NCBI GenBank assembly: GCA_035275105.1
Contig: DATENL010000192.1
Location: forward strand, 1-7,066
Direction of reading: 5' to 3'
Length of the DNA stretch: 7,066 nt
Source: AC-37 sp035275105
Lineage (GTDB): Bacteria > Actinomycetota > Thermoleophilia > Solirubrobacterales > Thermoleophilaceae
Shown: positions 1-5,277 of the stretch, piece by piece
Position numbering within the stretch: position 1 is the stretch's first letter
Layout of the letters: each line of letters begins with the position of its first letter
The notes under the pieces: generated by a model
The model's database searches: none
Told to the model about the DNA's origin: nothing
What the model saw: the letters and a program-made list of their open reading frames with translations, nothing else
Translations under genes and position numbers: made by a program

Positions 1-157
1 CGGGCGCGCGCGAGCGGACCGGCGACGGCGACGGCGTCGCGGCCGGCCGTTCGGCAGGCTCCGGCCCGCCGCCCGCGACGAGCCGCATCAGCGTCTCGAT
101 TCCGCGCAGGGCGAGCCGAAGCGGGAGCGTCACGAGGTACGTCAGCGGCCCGACCAC
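1..157 (-). CDS. Partial small membrane-associated protein of unknown function (N-terminal part)
   Basis: The minus-strand frame opens with GTG at 157, four codons after an in-frame TAA, and stays open to the left edge (52 codons visible). The translation begins VVGPLTYLVTLPLRLALRG and continues through a hydrophobic/amphipathic stretch ending near residue 30 (LMRLVAGGG). It then becomes a Pro/Ala/Ser-rich segment of the type that links a membrane anchor to another domain or forms a disordered tail. Third codon positions are almost all G or C, as in the confident genes. I see no Shine-Dalgarno before the GTG; TAAGCC six bases upstream is only a poor -10 match. The gene is divergent from the OsmC gene. 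No family is recognised. The frame could be a chance open stretch in GC-rich DNA, but its composition favours a real gene. Confidence 0.45.
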   Translation of the reverse strand, partial: MVGPLTYLVTLPLRLALRGIETLMRLVAGGGPEPAERPAATPSPSPVRSRAP

Positions 158-194
158 GCGCTTGGCTTACCCGCGCTGCCGGCCGCGCTAACCA

Positions 195-274
195 GCCAGG
201 TGCAACAAGTGGCCTGGCCCCTGCTGCGCCAGGTGCAACAAGTGGCCTGGCCCCTGTTGCACCTGGCCCCCAGG
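195..274. repeat. Tandem 29-bp repeat with 13-bp perfect inverted repeat (REP-like palindromic element)
   Basis: Two identical 29-bp copies lie at 195-223 and 228-256, separated by 4 bp (period 33). The beginning of copy two, GCCAGGTGCAACA at 228-240, is the exact reverse complement of TGTTGCACCTGGC at 255-267, giving a 13-bp stem with a 14-nt loop. A second small inverted repeat, CCTGG/CCAGG with a 3-nt gap, lies at 262-274 and would compete with the large stem. Inside each copy GCCAGG and CCTGGC form a further short dyad. The element occupies the region between two divergent genes, so a terminator role is not expected. It resembles extragenic palindromic (REP/BIME-like) elements in size and architecture. 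That identity is inference, since copy number elsewhere in the genome cannot be seen. Confidence 0.8.
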
Positions 275-287
275 CTCGCTCCGCAGG

Positions 288-293
288 TAGCAT
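288..293 (+). promoter_or_regulatory. Putative -10 element of the OsmC gene (leaderless)
   Basis: TAGCAT fits the TAnnnT pattern of a primary-sigma -10 hexamer and ends exactly 7 nt before the GTG at 301. Transcription would start at or one base before the start codon. No convincing -35 is seen; the expected position abuts the end of the inverted repeat at 267. Confidence 0.45.
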
Positions 294-300
294 CCGGCCG

Positions 301-810
301 GTGCAGACCGAGGAGTTGAAGGCCCTCCAGGCGCCACTCAAGGAGCGCTACAGGGACGAGCCCGACGCGGCGATGGTCACGCTGTCGGCTAGCGGCACCC
401 TCGGCGAGCACGTGTCCTGCTCGGTGAATACGGGCCGCGCGATGGCCGAGGCCGGCCTCCACCCCGCCTCGGGCGGCGACGGCTCGCTGCTCTGCTCGGG
501 CGACATGCTGCTCGAGGCGCTGGTCGCCTGCGCCGGCGTGACCGTGCGCGCCGTGGCCACCTCGCTGGGCATCCCGATCGAGTCCGGGCGCGTCCGGGCG
601 GAGGGCGATCTCGACTTCCGCGGCACGCTCGGCGTCGATCGCGAGGCGCCGGTGGGCTTCGCCGCCATCCGGCTGACGATCGAGCTGGAAACCGATGCCG
701 CGGACGAGGACGTGGCTGCTCTCCACAAGCTCACCGAGCGCTACTGCGTCGTACTCCAGACGATTGTCGGCGCGCCCGCACTCGAGACCGCCGTCACCCG
801 CACCGGCTAG
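301..810 (+). CDS. OsmC family protein (thiol peroxidase-like)
   Basis: This 169-residue protein has the OsmC/Ohr layout. The core segment SGDMLLEALVACAGVTVRAVA (about 66-86) carries the presumed peroxidatic Cys77 at the start of the central helix. The second conserved cysteine, Cys149, is in LTERYCVVLQ. In this family the pair reduces organic or inorganic hydroperoxides through a Cys-Cys disulfide, usually in the cytoplasm; whether this member is an active peroxidase is inferred. Cys40 and Cys65 are additional. The length is slightly above that of a minimal OsmC (about 140) because of an N-terminal segment rich in Leu, Lys and Arg (TEELKALQAPLKERYRDEP), which I remember as typical of one OsmC subfamily and which supports the GTG start. 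An internal ATG at 373 would remove it. There is no Shine-Dalgarno; a -10-like hexamer 7 nt upstream suggests a leaderless mRNA. It stands alone, followed 27 bp later by another gene with its own promoter-like element. Confidence 0.9.
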   Translation: MQTEELKALQAPLKERYRDEPDAAMVTLSASGTLGEHVSCSVNTGRAMAEAGLHPASGGDGSLLCSGDMLLEALVACAGVTVRAVATSLGIPIESGRVRAEGDLDFRGTLGVDREAPVGFAAIRLTIELETDAADEDVAALHKLTERYCVVLQTIVGAPALETAVTRTG

Positions 811-824
811 TCCCCCGTTCGGGG

Positions 825-830
825 TAATCT
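825..830 (+). promoter_or_regulatory. Putative -10 element of the RsbW-like gene (leaderless)
   Basis: TAATCT matches TAnnnT and ends exactly 7 nt before the GTG at 838, placing the likely transcription start within one base of the start codon. It lies in the short gap after the OsmC stop, so the downstream gene may have its own promoter. No clear -35 is visible. Confidence 0.5.
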
Positions 831-837
831 CCGGGGC

Positions 838-1278
838 GTGCCACTACCCCAGCCGCTCGCCAGGACCCTCCCGGCGGACATCGAGTCGGTGCCCGCGGCG
901 CGCGAGCTCGCGTTCGAGCTCGGCCTGCCGCTGATGGAGCCGGGGCAGCTCGACAACCTCACGCTCGTCGTGACCGAGCTCGTGTCGAACGCCGTCCGCC
1001 ACGCCGCCTCGGACGACCCGGTGAGGCTCGCGATGACGCCGAAGGACGGCTACCTGTGCGTGCAGGTCACCGACAGCGGGCGCGGGCTCGTGCCCGAGCC
1101 GGGCGCGATCGGCGCCGAGGGCGGCCCGGGGTACGGCCTGTTCCTCGTCGAGCAGCTCACGCGCCGCTGGGGCATGACCCGCGAGGGCGGGCACACCCGC
1201 GTCTGGGTGGAGATCGACTTCGCCGAGGGGCCCGCCGACGACCCGTGTGCGCGGGACGAGGAGCGGACCGCGGCCTAG
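838..1278 (+). CDS. RsbW-like ATP-binding protein (HATPase_c_2, anti-sigma factor/serine kinase type)
   Basis: A stand-alone 146-residue GHKL-type ATPase domain. The N box is LVVTELVSNAVRHA (about 43-56, with Glu47, Asn51 and His55), the G1 box is VTDSGRGL (77-84, Asp79 binding the adenine) and the G2 box is GPGYGLFLVEQL (96-107). The small size without a sensor or dimerisation domain matches the RsbW/SpoIIAB-like anti-sigma kinases that are abundant in actinobacteria. In that family the protein binds ATP and either sequesters a sigma factor or phosphorylates a STAS-domain antagonist. No sigma factor or STAS gene is visible here, so its partner is unknown. The C-terminal tail (about 130-146) is acidic and probably disordered. 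The start is GTG at 838, without a Shine-Dalgarno but with a -10-like hexamer at leaderless spacing. Confidence 0.9.
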   Translation: MPLPQPLARTLPADIESVPAARELAFELGLPLMEPGQLDNLTLVVTELVSNAVRHAASDDPVRLAMTPKDGYLCVQVTDSGRGLVPEPGAIGAEGGPGYGLFLVEQLTRRWGMTREGGHTRVWVEIDFAEGPADDPCARDEERTAA

Positions 1279-1348
1279 CCGGCCACGCGGCAGCACCCGC
1301 TTACCCCGAACGCGGTTCCATCCACCGCTGCGGGCACCATCGTGGTCG

Positions 1349-1777
1349 ATGGATTACACCCGCCGCACCGCGCCGGTGTTCGTGGTCTACCTCCTGATGA
1401 TCGCGGCGGGGATCGTGATCGCCATCGTGATCGGGATCGTCCGCACCAGCGACGACCCGGCGGCGGCGCGCACGGTCGAACGGTTCTCGGCCGCGGTCCA
1501 GCGGGGCGACGGGGCGACGGCGTGCAGGGAGCTCTCGGCCGCCACGATCGACTCGCTCGAGCAGCAGGAGCGGGAGGACTGCTCGCGAGCGGTGCTGCGG
1601 CTCGGGCTGAAGGGCGGCCGCGTGTCGCGCAGCGACGTGGCGGAGCGGTCGGCGAAGGTCGACGTGGGCGAGGACGGCAGCGTGTTCCTCGACAACACGC
1701 GCAGGGGCTGGCTGATCACGGCGTTCGCGTGCAAGCCGGTCGAGGCGCGGCCGTACGACTGCGAGGTGGAGGATTGA
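1349..1777 (+). CDS. Membrane-anchored protein with four-cysteine extracytoplasmic domain, unknown function
   Basis: A 142-residue protein with a short basic N-terminus (MDYTRRT), one hydrophobic segment at about 9-31 (VFVVYLLMIAAGIVIAIVIGIV) and a soluble domain. The domain carries Cys59, Cys78, Cys128 and Cys138, which could form two disulfides outside the membrane. The pattern 'TVERFSAAVQRGDGATACRELSA' with a later 'GWLITAFAC' resembles small NTF2-like secreted or anchored proteins that are common in actinobacteria; this is a weak family impression, not a firm call. The frame is open further upstream (to 1247), but that part overlaps the preceding gene and is Arg/Pro-rich, so the ATG before the membrane segment is preferred. 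There is no good Shine-Dalgarno. Its stop overlaps the TTG start of the next gene, so the two are probably co-translated. Confidence 0.75.
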   Translation: MDYTRRTAPVFVVYLLMIAAGIVIAIVIGIVRTSDDPAAARTVERFSAAVQRGDGATACRELSAATIDSLEQQEREDCSRAVLRLGLKGGRVSRSDVAERSAKVDVGEDGSVFLDNTRRGWLITAFACKPVEARPYDCEVED

Positions 1778-2457
1778 AGGGCGTCCGCGGGTTCCTGCGC
1801 GACAACGGCCTGAGCCTGGTCTTCGGAGCGCTCTTCCTCGGCGCGGTCGGGTTCCAGGCGATCGCCGGCCACAACGAGTTCAACGACGAGCAGCGCCAGC
1901 ACGAGGCCGAGCAGATCAGCCTGTGGCGCTACGTAACCTCGGCGCGGTTCGCGTCGGCCGTGCTCGAGAACTGGCAGTCGGAGTACCTGCAGTTCACGCT
2001 GTTCATCCTGCTCACGGTCTGGTTCCTCCAGCGCGGCTCGCCCGAGTCGAAGGAGATGGGCAAGTCGGGTGGCGAGTCGGACGAGGACCAGAAGGTCGGC
2101 GAGCACGCGCAGCCCGACTCGCCGAGGTGGGCGAGCGCCGGCGGGATCCGGACGTTCCTCTACTCGAACTCGCTCGTGCTGGTGATGGGGCTGATCTGGG
2201 CCGGCTCGTGGCTCGCGCAGGCGGTCTCGGGCTGGACCGACTACAACGACGGCCGCCTGGGCCACCACCTCGACTCGATCGGGCTCGGCAAGTACCTGAC
2301 CACGTCGGAGTTCTGGGAGCGCTCGCTACAGAACTGGCAGTCGGAGTTCCTCGCCGTGGGCTCGATGGCGATCCTCGCGGTCTACCTGCGCCAGCGGGGG
2401 TCCCCGGAGTCGAAGCCGGTGGGCGCGCCGCACGACGCGACGGGCATCGAGGGCTGA
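1774..2457 (+). CDS. DUF6766-type membrane protein with internal duplication
   Basis: A 227-residue protein made of two similar halves. Each half has a first hydrophobic segment (about 12-31 and 133-151), an acidic/polar loop, the signature NWQSE(Y/F)L (66-72 and 187-193), a second hydrophobic segment (about 72-85 and 192-205) and the exit motif QRGSPESK (86-93 and 207-214). This gives four membrane segments with a charged linker (about 95-120) between halves. I recognise the signature as the uncharacterised DUF6766 family, from memory; its function is unknown. The start is taken as TTG at 1774, which overlaps the upstream TGA in TTGA and has GAGG at 1763-1766, 7 nt upstream. The frame is open far upstream (to 1342), but there it only shadows the preceding gene. 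The stop is 8 bp from the stop of the convergent gene. Confidence 0.82.
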   Translation: MKGVRGFLRDNGLSLVFGALFLGAVGFQAIAGHNEFNDEQRQHEAEQISLWRYVTSARFASAVLENWQSEYLQFTLFILLTVWFLQRGSPESKEMGKSGGESDEDQKVGEHAQPDSPRWASAGGIRTFLYSNSLVLVMGLIWAGSWLAQAVSGWTDYNDGRLGHHLDSIGLGKYLTTSEFWERSLQNWQSEFLAVGSMAILAVYLRQRGSPESKPVGAPHDATGIEG

Positions 2458-2465
2458 GCCGCGGC

Positions 2466-3083
2466 CTACGGGATCAGCACCGAGAACGACTGGTTGTCGC
2501 GCAGGTTCTGGTTCAGCGACCCGCTGACGAACCCCTGCTTGAGGCTGTCGAACTCGAGCGTGCCCGCCGGGCAGTCCTCGGGCACCGAGTCCCACTCGAT
2601 GATGCCCTCGTCGTCGCTGTTGCCCTGCGGCGGGATCGTGGTCGCGCTGAACTGCGCGTCGAGCGTGATGATCGGCGCGACGCTGCCGAGCGCGATGCCC
2701 GCCGCGAGGGTCACGCAGTAGACGCCGTCGCTGGGGCGGCTGGCGCCGGCGATGTTGCGGCTGCGAGCCGGGTCCACGGTCCCACCCTCGGTGATGTACC
2801 CGTACGCGCGTCCGATGTTGTACGCAGCGGGCAGCGCGTTGCCGAGCTTCACGGCGTTGCCGGCGGTCGGGACCTGCGCGAGCGTCGCCTCCTTGACGTC
2901 GTCGCCGGTCACCTGCGAGTTCTGGATCTTCGGCGAGGTGACGGCGTTCTTCTTGAGCTGCGCGGTGCCGACGCTCTTGGGCGGCAGGGTCGAGGCCGCC
3001 CAGCCGATCCCCCCGATCGCCAGGAACACGGCGATGGTCGACATGGCGTTGGCGTACGTCAGGTGGTCGCGGAGTTCGCGCAT
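2466..3083 (-). CDS. Thermoleophilia-type surface/secreted protein, unknown function
   Basis: A 205-residue protein. The N-terminus RELRDHLTYANAMSTIAVF is followed by a hydrophobic helix (about 12-31, ending GWAAS), which serves as a signal peptide or anchor. The next segment, LPPKSVGTAQLKKNAVTSPK (about 33-52), is a short repeat-like module that I associate with a large paralogous family in Solirubrobacterales and relatives. The C-terminal region (about 90-205) is rich in beta-strand-like and polar sequence, with Cys123 and Cys171 as a possible disulfide outside the cell. The function of this family is not known to me. The start is ATG at 3083, with AGGAG at 3090-3094 six bases upstream, the best Shine-Dalgarno on this strand. 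It ends 8 bp from the convergent DUF6766 gene. It lies downstream of the DUF1059 gene on the same strand with a 55-bp gap containing a palindrome. Confidence 0.85.
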   Translation of the reverse strand: MRELRDHLTYANAMSTIAVFLAIGGIGWAASTLPPKSVGTAQLKKNAVTSPKIQNSQVTGDDVKEATLAQVPTAGNAVKLGNALPAAYNIGRAYGYITEGGTVDPARSRNIAGASRPSDGVYCVTLAAGIALGSVAPIITLDAQFSATTIPPQGNSDDEGIIEWDSVPEDCPAGTLEFDSLKQGFVSGSLNQNLRDNQSFSVLIP

Positions 3084-3102
3084 GGGACTCTCCTAACCGG
3101 CG

Positions 3103-3117
3103 TTGAGGTTTCCTCAA
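3103..3117. promoter_or_regulatory. Perfect TTGAGG-ttt-CCTCAA dyad upstream of the surface protein gene
   Basis: A 6-bp perfect inverted repeat with a 3-nt centre lies in the 55-bp gap between two minus-strand genes, 8 bp upstream of the Shine-Dalgarno of the 2466-3083 gene. It could be a repressor operator, or a short hairpin in the leader or at the end of the DUF1059 transcript. No T-run follows on the minus strand, so it is a poor intrinsic terminator. The role is unknown. Confidence 0.4.
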
Positions 3118-3138
3118 GGTGCCGCTGAGCCGGGACGG

Positions 3139-3291
3139 CTATTCCTCCTCCGACATGGACAACAGCTGCTCCCGAGTGACGTCGTCGGCCACGTCCGGAT
3201 GGTTCTGCCGGATGTGCTCCTCGGCCCGTTCGACGACCTCGTCGTCAGTCTCGCCGCGTACGGTCACGCCGCACTCGCACCTGAGGATCAT
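3139..3291 (-). CDS. DUF1059 family small protein
   Basis: A 50-residue acidic protein. It begins with a CxC pair (Cys5, Cys7 in LRCECGVTVRG) and continues with GETDDEVVERAEEHIRQNHPD, where His26 and His31 sit on a predicted helix. This is the pattern of the DUF1059 family of small actinobacterial/archaeal proteins, whose function is unknown. C-x-C plus H-x4-H could form a metal site, which is inference. The ATG at 3291 is chosen because GAGG lies 7 nt upstream; the open frame extends 20 codons further, but that part overlaps the divergent regulator and has no family similarity. The start is 35 bp from the start of the BTAD regulator on the other strand, so the two share a control region. Confidence 0.82.
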   Translation of the reverse strand: MILRCECGVTVRGETDDEVVERAEEHIRQNHPDVADDVTREQLLSMSEEE

Positions 3292-3313
3292 GGCCACGCC
3301 TCGCTCGTGTGTC

Positions 3314-3319
3314 GATACT
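3314..3319 (+). promoter_or_regulatory. Putative -10 element of the BTAD regulator (leaderless)
   Basis: GATACT (one mismatch from the common TATACT form) ends exactly 7 nt before the ATG at 3327. There is no Shine-Dalgarno before that ATG. If this is the promoter, it supports ATG 3327 over the upstream in-frame GTG at 3309, which would then lie outside the transcript. Confidence 0.4.
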
Positions 3320-3326
3320 CCCACAG

Positions 3327-4088
3327 ATGGCGCATTCGAGCTTCCGGGCACAGGTCTGCGGTCCGCTCGTGCTGCGGGTCGACGGCGAGCGCCGCGAGGA
3401 CGCGCTGCCGGGCCGGCAGGGACGGCAGCTGACCGTCTTCCTGCTCGTGAACCGCAGCCGGGCGGTCACGCGCGACCAGCTCGTCGAGGCGCTGTGGTGG
3501 GACGGCCCCGCGCCGGACGGTGCGCAGGCCACGCTGAGCACGCTGCTCTCGCGCCTCCGCTCGGTGATCGGCGCGGACCGGCTCCGTGGCAAGGGCGAGC
3601 TGCGCCTGGCCCTGCCGGCGGACGCCTGGATCGACCTCGAGGTCGCCGAGTGGGGCGTCCACGACGCGGAGTCGGCGGTCGCTCAGGGGGACCACGCGCG
3701 CGCGTGGGCACCCGCGCGCGCGGCGCTGCACGCCTCCAACCGCGGGTTCTTCCCGGGTTGCGAGGCCCCGTGGGCGGAGGAGCGCCGCCGGCACGTGGAC
3801 AACGTGCGCCTGCGCGCGCACGAGGCGATAGCCGCAGCCGCGCTCGGCCTCGGCGGGCCAGAGCTGGCGGCAGCCGAACGGTCGGCGCGCGAGCTGATAG
3901 CCGCCGCGCCGTTCCGCGAGAGCGGATACCGGCTTCTGATGGAGTACTTCGCCGCGCGCGACGACGTGGCCGAGGCGCTCCGGGTCTACGAGGACCTGCG
4001 GCGGCTGCTTCGCGACGAGCTCGGCGTCTCGCCCAGCGAGCGCGTGAGCGCTCTCCACGGGCGCCTGTTGAACAACCAATCAGCCTGA
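3327..4088 (+). CDS. BTAD-domain transcriptional regulator (SARP-like)
   Basis: A 253-residue protein. Residues about 5-98 form the OmpR/SARP-type winged helix: FRAQVCGPLVLRVDG as the opening strands, then RQGRQLTVFLLVNRSRAVTRDQ and QATLSTLLSRLRSVIG for the helix-turn-helix and recognition helix. Residues about 102-250 form the all-helical bacterial transcriptional activator domain, ending with the typical YRLLMEYFAARDDVAEALRVYEDL and LRDELGVSPS segments. The length equals a minimal SARP without an added ATPase or TPR part. SARPs bind direct repeats at the -35 region and recruit RNA polymerase; the target here is unknown. Its stop lies inside the Shine-Dalgarno of the thioesterase gene, 10 bp upstream of it, so it probably heads an operon of three genes and may also act on the divergent DUF1059 gene. 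The ATG at 3327 is preferred; GTG at 3309 (259 aa) is the alternative. Confidence 0.9.
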   Translation: MAHSSFRAQVCGPLVLRVDGERREDALPGRQGRQLTVFLLVNRSRAVTRDQLVEALWWDGPAPDGAQATLSTLLSRLRSVIGADRLRGKGELRLALPADAWIDLEVAEWGVHDAESAVAQGDHARAWAPARAALHASNRGFFPGCEAPWAEERRRHVDNVRLRAHEAIAAAALGLGGPELAAAERSARELIAAAPFRESGYRLLMEYFAARDDVAEALRVYEDLRRLLRDELGVSPSERVSALHGRLLNNQSA

Positions 4089-4098
4089 GGAGGCCCAG

Positions 4099-4557
4099 AT
4101 GACCACAGCGACTCTGCTCGCCGAGCGAGCCCGCGGCGACGCGGGCATCGACTTCCTGCGCGCGATCCGCGACGGCGAGCTCCCACCCGCCCCGATCCAG
4201 GACACGCTGGGCTTCCAGCTGGCCGAGGTCGACGAGGGCCGCGTCGTGTTCGCCGCGACGCCGGGGGACGAGCACTACAACCCGATCGGCGTCGTTCACG
4301 CCGGACTGGCGGCCACGATGCTCGACAGCTCGATGGGCGCGGCGGTCCACTCGACGCTCCCGCAGGGGAGCGGCTACACGACGCTCGAGACGAAGTTCAA
4401 CCTCGTGCGGCCGATCGACGCCGGCACGGGGGAGATCCTGAGCGAGGGGAAGATCGTCCACCGCGGCGGCCGGGTCGCGACCGCGGAGGGGCGCGTGACG
4501 CGCGCGAGCGACGGCAAGCTCCTCGCGCACGGCACCTCCACCTGCCTGATCCTCTGA
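4099..4557 (+). CDS. PaaI-type hotdog-fold thioesterase
   Basis: A 152-residue hotdog protein. The central segment HYNPIGVVHAGLAATMLDSS (59-78) is the PaaI/YbgC-like signature: Asn61 and His67 precede the hotdog helix and Asp76 is the likely catalytic acid. The beta strands TTLETKFNLVRPI (94-106) and the segment GKIVHRGGRVATAEGRV (117-133) complete the fold. The family hydrolyses acyl-CoA thioesters, often aromatic or medium-chain, in the cytoplasm; the substrate cannot be told from sequence. Family members often have a second Gly (VHGG) where this one has VHAG. It has a strong Shine-Dalgarno, AGGAGG at 4088-4093, 5 nt from the ATG. It is co-directional with the regulator upstream (10 bp) and the DUF4386 gene downstream (17 bp), an apparent operon. 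Confidence 0.9.
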   Translation: MTTATLLAERARGDAGIDFLRAIRDGELPPAPIQDTLGFQLAEVDEGRVVFAATPGDEHYNPIGVVHAGLAATMLDSSMGAAVHSTLPQGSGYTTLETKFNLVRPIDAGTGEILSEGKIVHRGGRVATAEGRVTRASDGKLLAHGTSTCLIL

Positions 4558-4574
4558 GGAGGTAGGTTGCGCGG

Positions 4575-5267
4575 GTGGCCACCTCTACGGCTGCGGGGAT
4601 CCTGCTGATCGCGGTGCCGATCGCGTTCAACGTCGCGTTCAGCCTGCTGGCGGCGCGCTTCGACTACCCCGACATCCTGCGCCGGCCCACCGCGGAGGTG
4701 CTCGAGCGCTTCCGCGCGGGCGGCAGCGGCCTCGTGCTCTTGTGGTGGTCGTTCGCCGTCTCCGCGGTCCTGATGGCCCCGCTCGTCGTCCTGCTCGCCG
4801 CCTCGCTGGACGGCGCGGACGGCGCGCTGCTCGCGGTCGGCGCGACGATCGGCGTGCTCGCGGCGCTCGTCCAGGCGCTCGGGCTGATCAGGTGGCCGTT
4901 CCTCGTGCCGTACCTCGCCCGCGAGGCGGCCGCGGCCGACGCGACGCCGGCGCGCAGCGACGCCGTCGACGTCGTGTTCCAGTCGCTCAACCGCTACCTC
5001 GGCGTCGCCGTCGGGGAGCACCTCGGCTACTCGCTCACGGGAGCGTGGAGCGTCCTCGCGGGCGTGGCCATCACCCAGAGCGGCGCCGTGCCGGACTGGC
5101 TCGGGATCGCGGGGATCGCGGTGGGCGTGGCGCTGATGGTGTGCGCGCTCGAGTTCGTCGGCCGCTTCGAGCCGGCCGGCTGGAAGCTGGCCGAGAAGCT
5201 GACGCCGATCGCGTACGTGGTGTGGTCGCTGTGGCTCGTCGCGACCGGGGTGGCGCTGCTCGTCTGA
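4575..5267 (+). CDS. DUF4386-type integral membrane protein
   Basis: A 230-residue protein with about six hydrophobic segments: 6-27, 52-76, 83-105, 149-168, 175-196 and 208-230. The cytoplasmic or re-entrant motif VFQSLNRYLGVAVGEHLGY (134-152) is what I recognise as the DUF4386 hallmark, a family of unknown function found in actinobacteria and Bacteroidetes. The start is GTG at 4575, the only start after an in-frame TAG at 4563. AGGAGG at 4557-4562 is 12 nt away, longer than ideal, with GGTAGG at 4561-4566 as a nearer alternative. It is the third gene of the regulator-thioesterase cluster and ends 10 bp from the stop of the convergent csoR gene. A link between thioesterase and membrane protein function is not evident. 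Confidence 0.85.
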   Translation: MATSTAAGILLIAVPIAFNVAFSLLAARFDYPDILRRPTAEVLERFRAGGSGLVLLWWSFAVSAVLMAPLVVLLAASLDGADGALLAVGATIGVLAALVQALGLIRWPFLVPYLAREAAAADATPARSDAVDVVFQSLNRYLGVAVGEHLGYSLTGAWSVLAGVAITQSGAVPDWLGIAGIAVGVALMVCALEFVGRFEPAGWKLAEKLTPIAYVVWSLWLVATGVALLV

Positions 5268-5277
5268 GCGACTCCGC

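Noticed and set aside
195..256. Possible CRISPR array (two identical 29-bp units)
   Set aside because: Only two units, separated by 4 bp instead of a spacer of about 30 bp, and no cas gene nearby.
813..824. CCCCG-TT-CGGGG as a terminator of the OsmC gene
   Set aside because: The stem is only 4-5 bp with an unrealistically small loop and no T-run; the following TAATCT fits better as a -10 element.
1247..1348. Upstream extension of the four-cysteine protein to ATG 1247
   Set aside because: It overlaps the end of the RsbW-like gene and would place 34 Arg/Pro-rich residues before an otherwise normal membrane anchor.
1342..1773. Upstream extension of the DUF6766 gene to GTG 1342 (371 residues)
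   Set aside because: The added part is Arg/Gly-rich and lies wholly over the 1349-1777 gene, which has a convincing membrane segment. The extension is a frame shadow.
3103..3117. SoxR-type box, because CCTCAA/TTGAGG half-sites are present
   Set aside because: The half-sites are in the opposite order and 3 bp apart; SoxR boxes read CCTCAAG...CTTGAGG. No soxR gene is visible.
3119..4102. Long alternative open frames over the regulator, and long antisense frames over most genes
   Set aside because: They encode Arg/Ala/Pro-rich sequence without recognisable domains and are typical shadows of very GC-rich genes; each overlaps a gene with clear family motifs.
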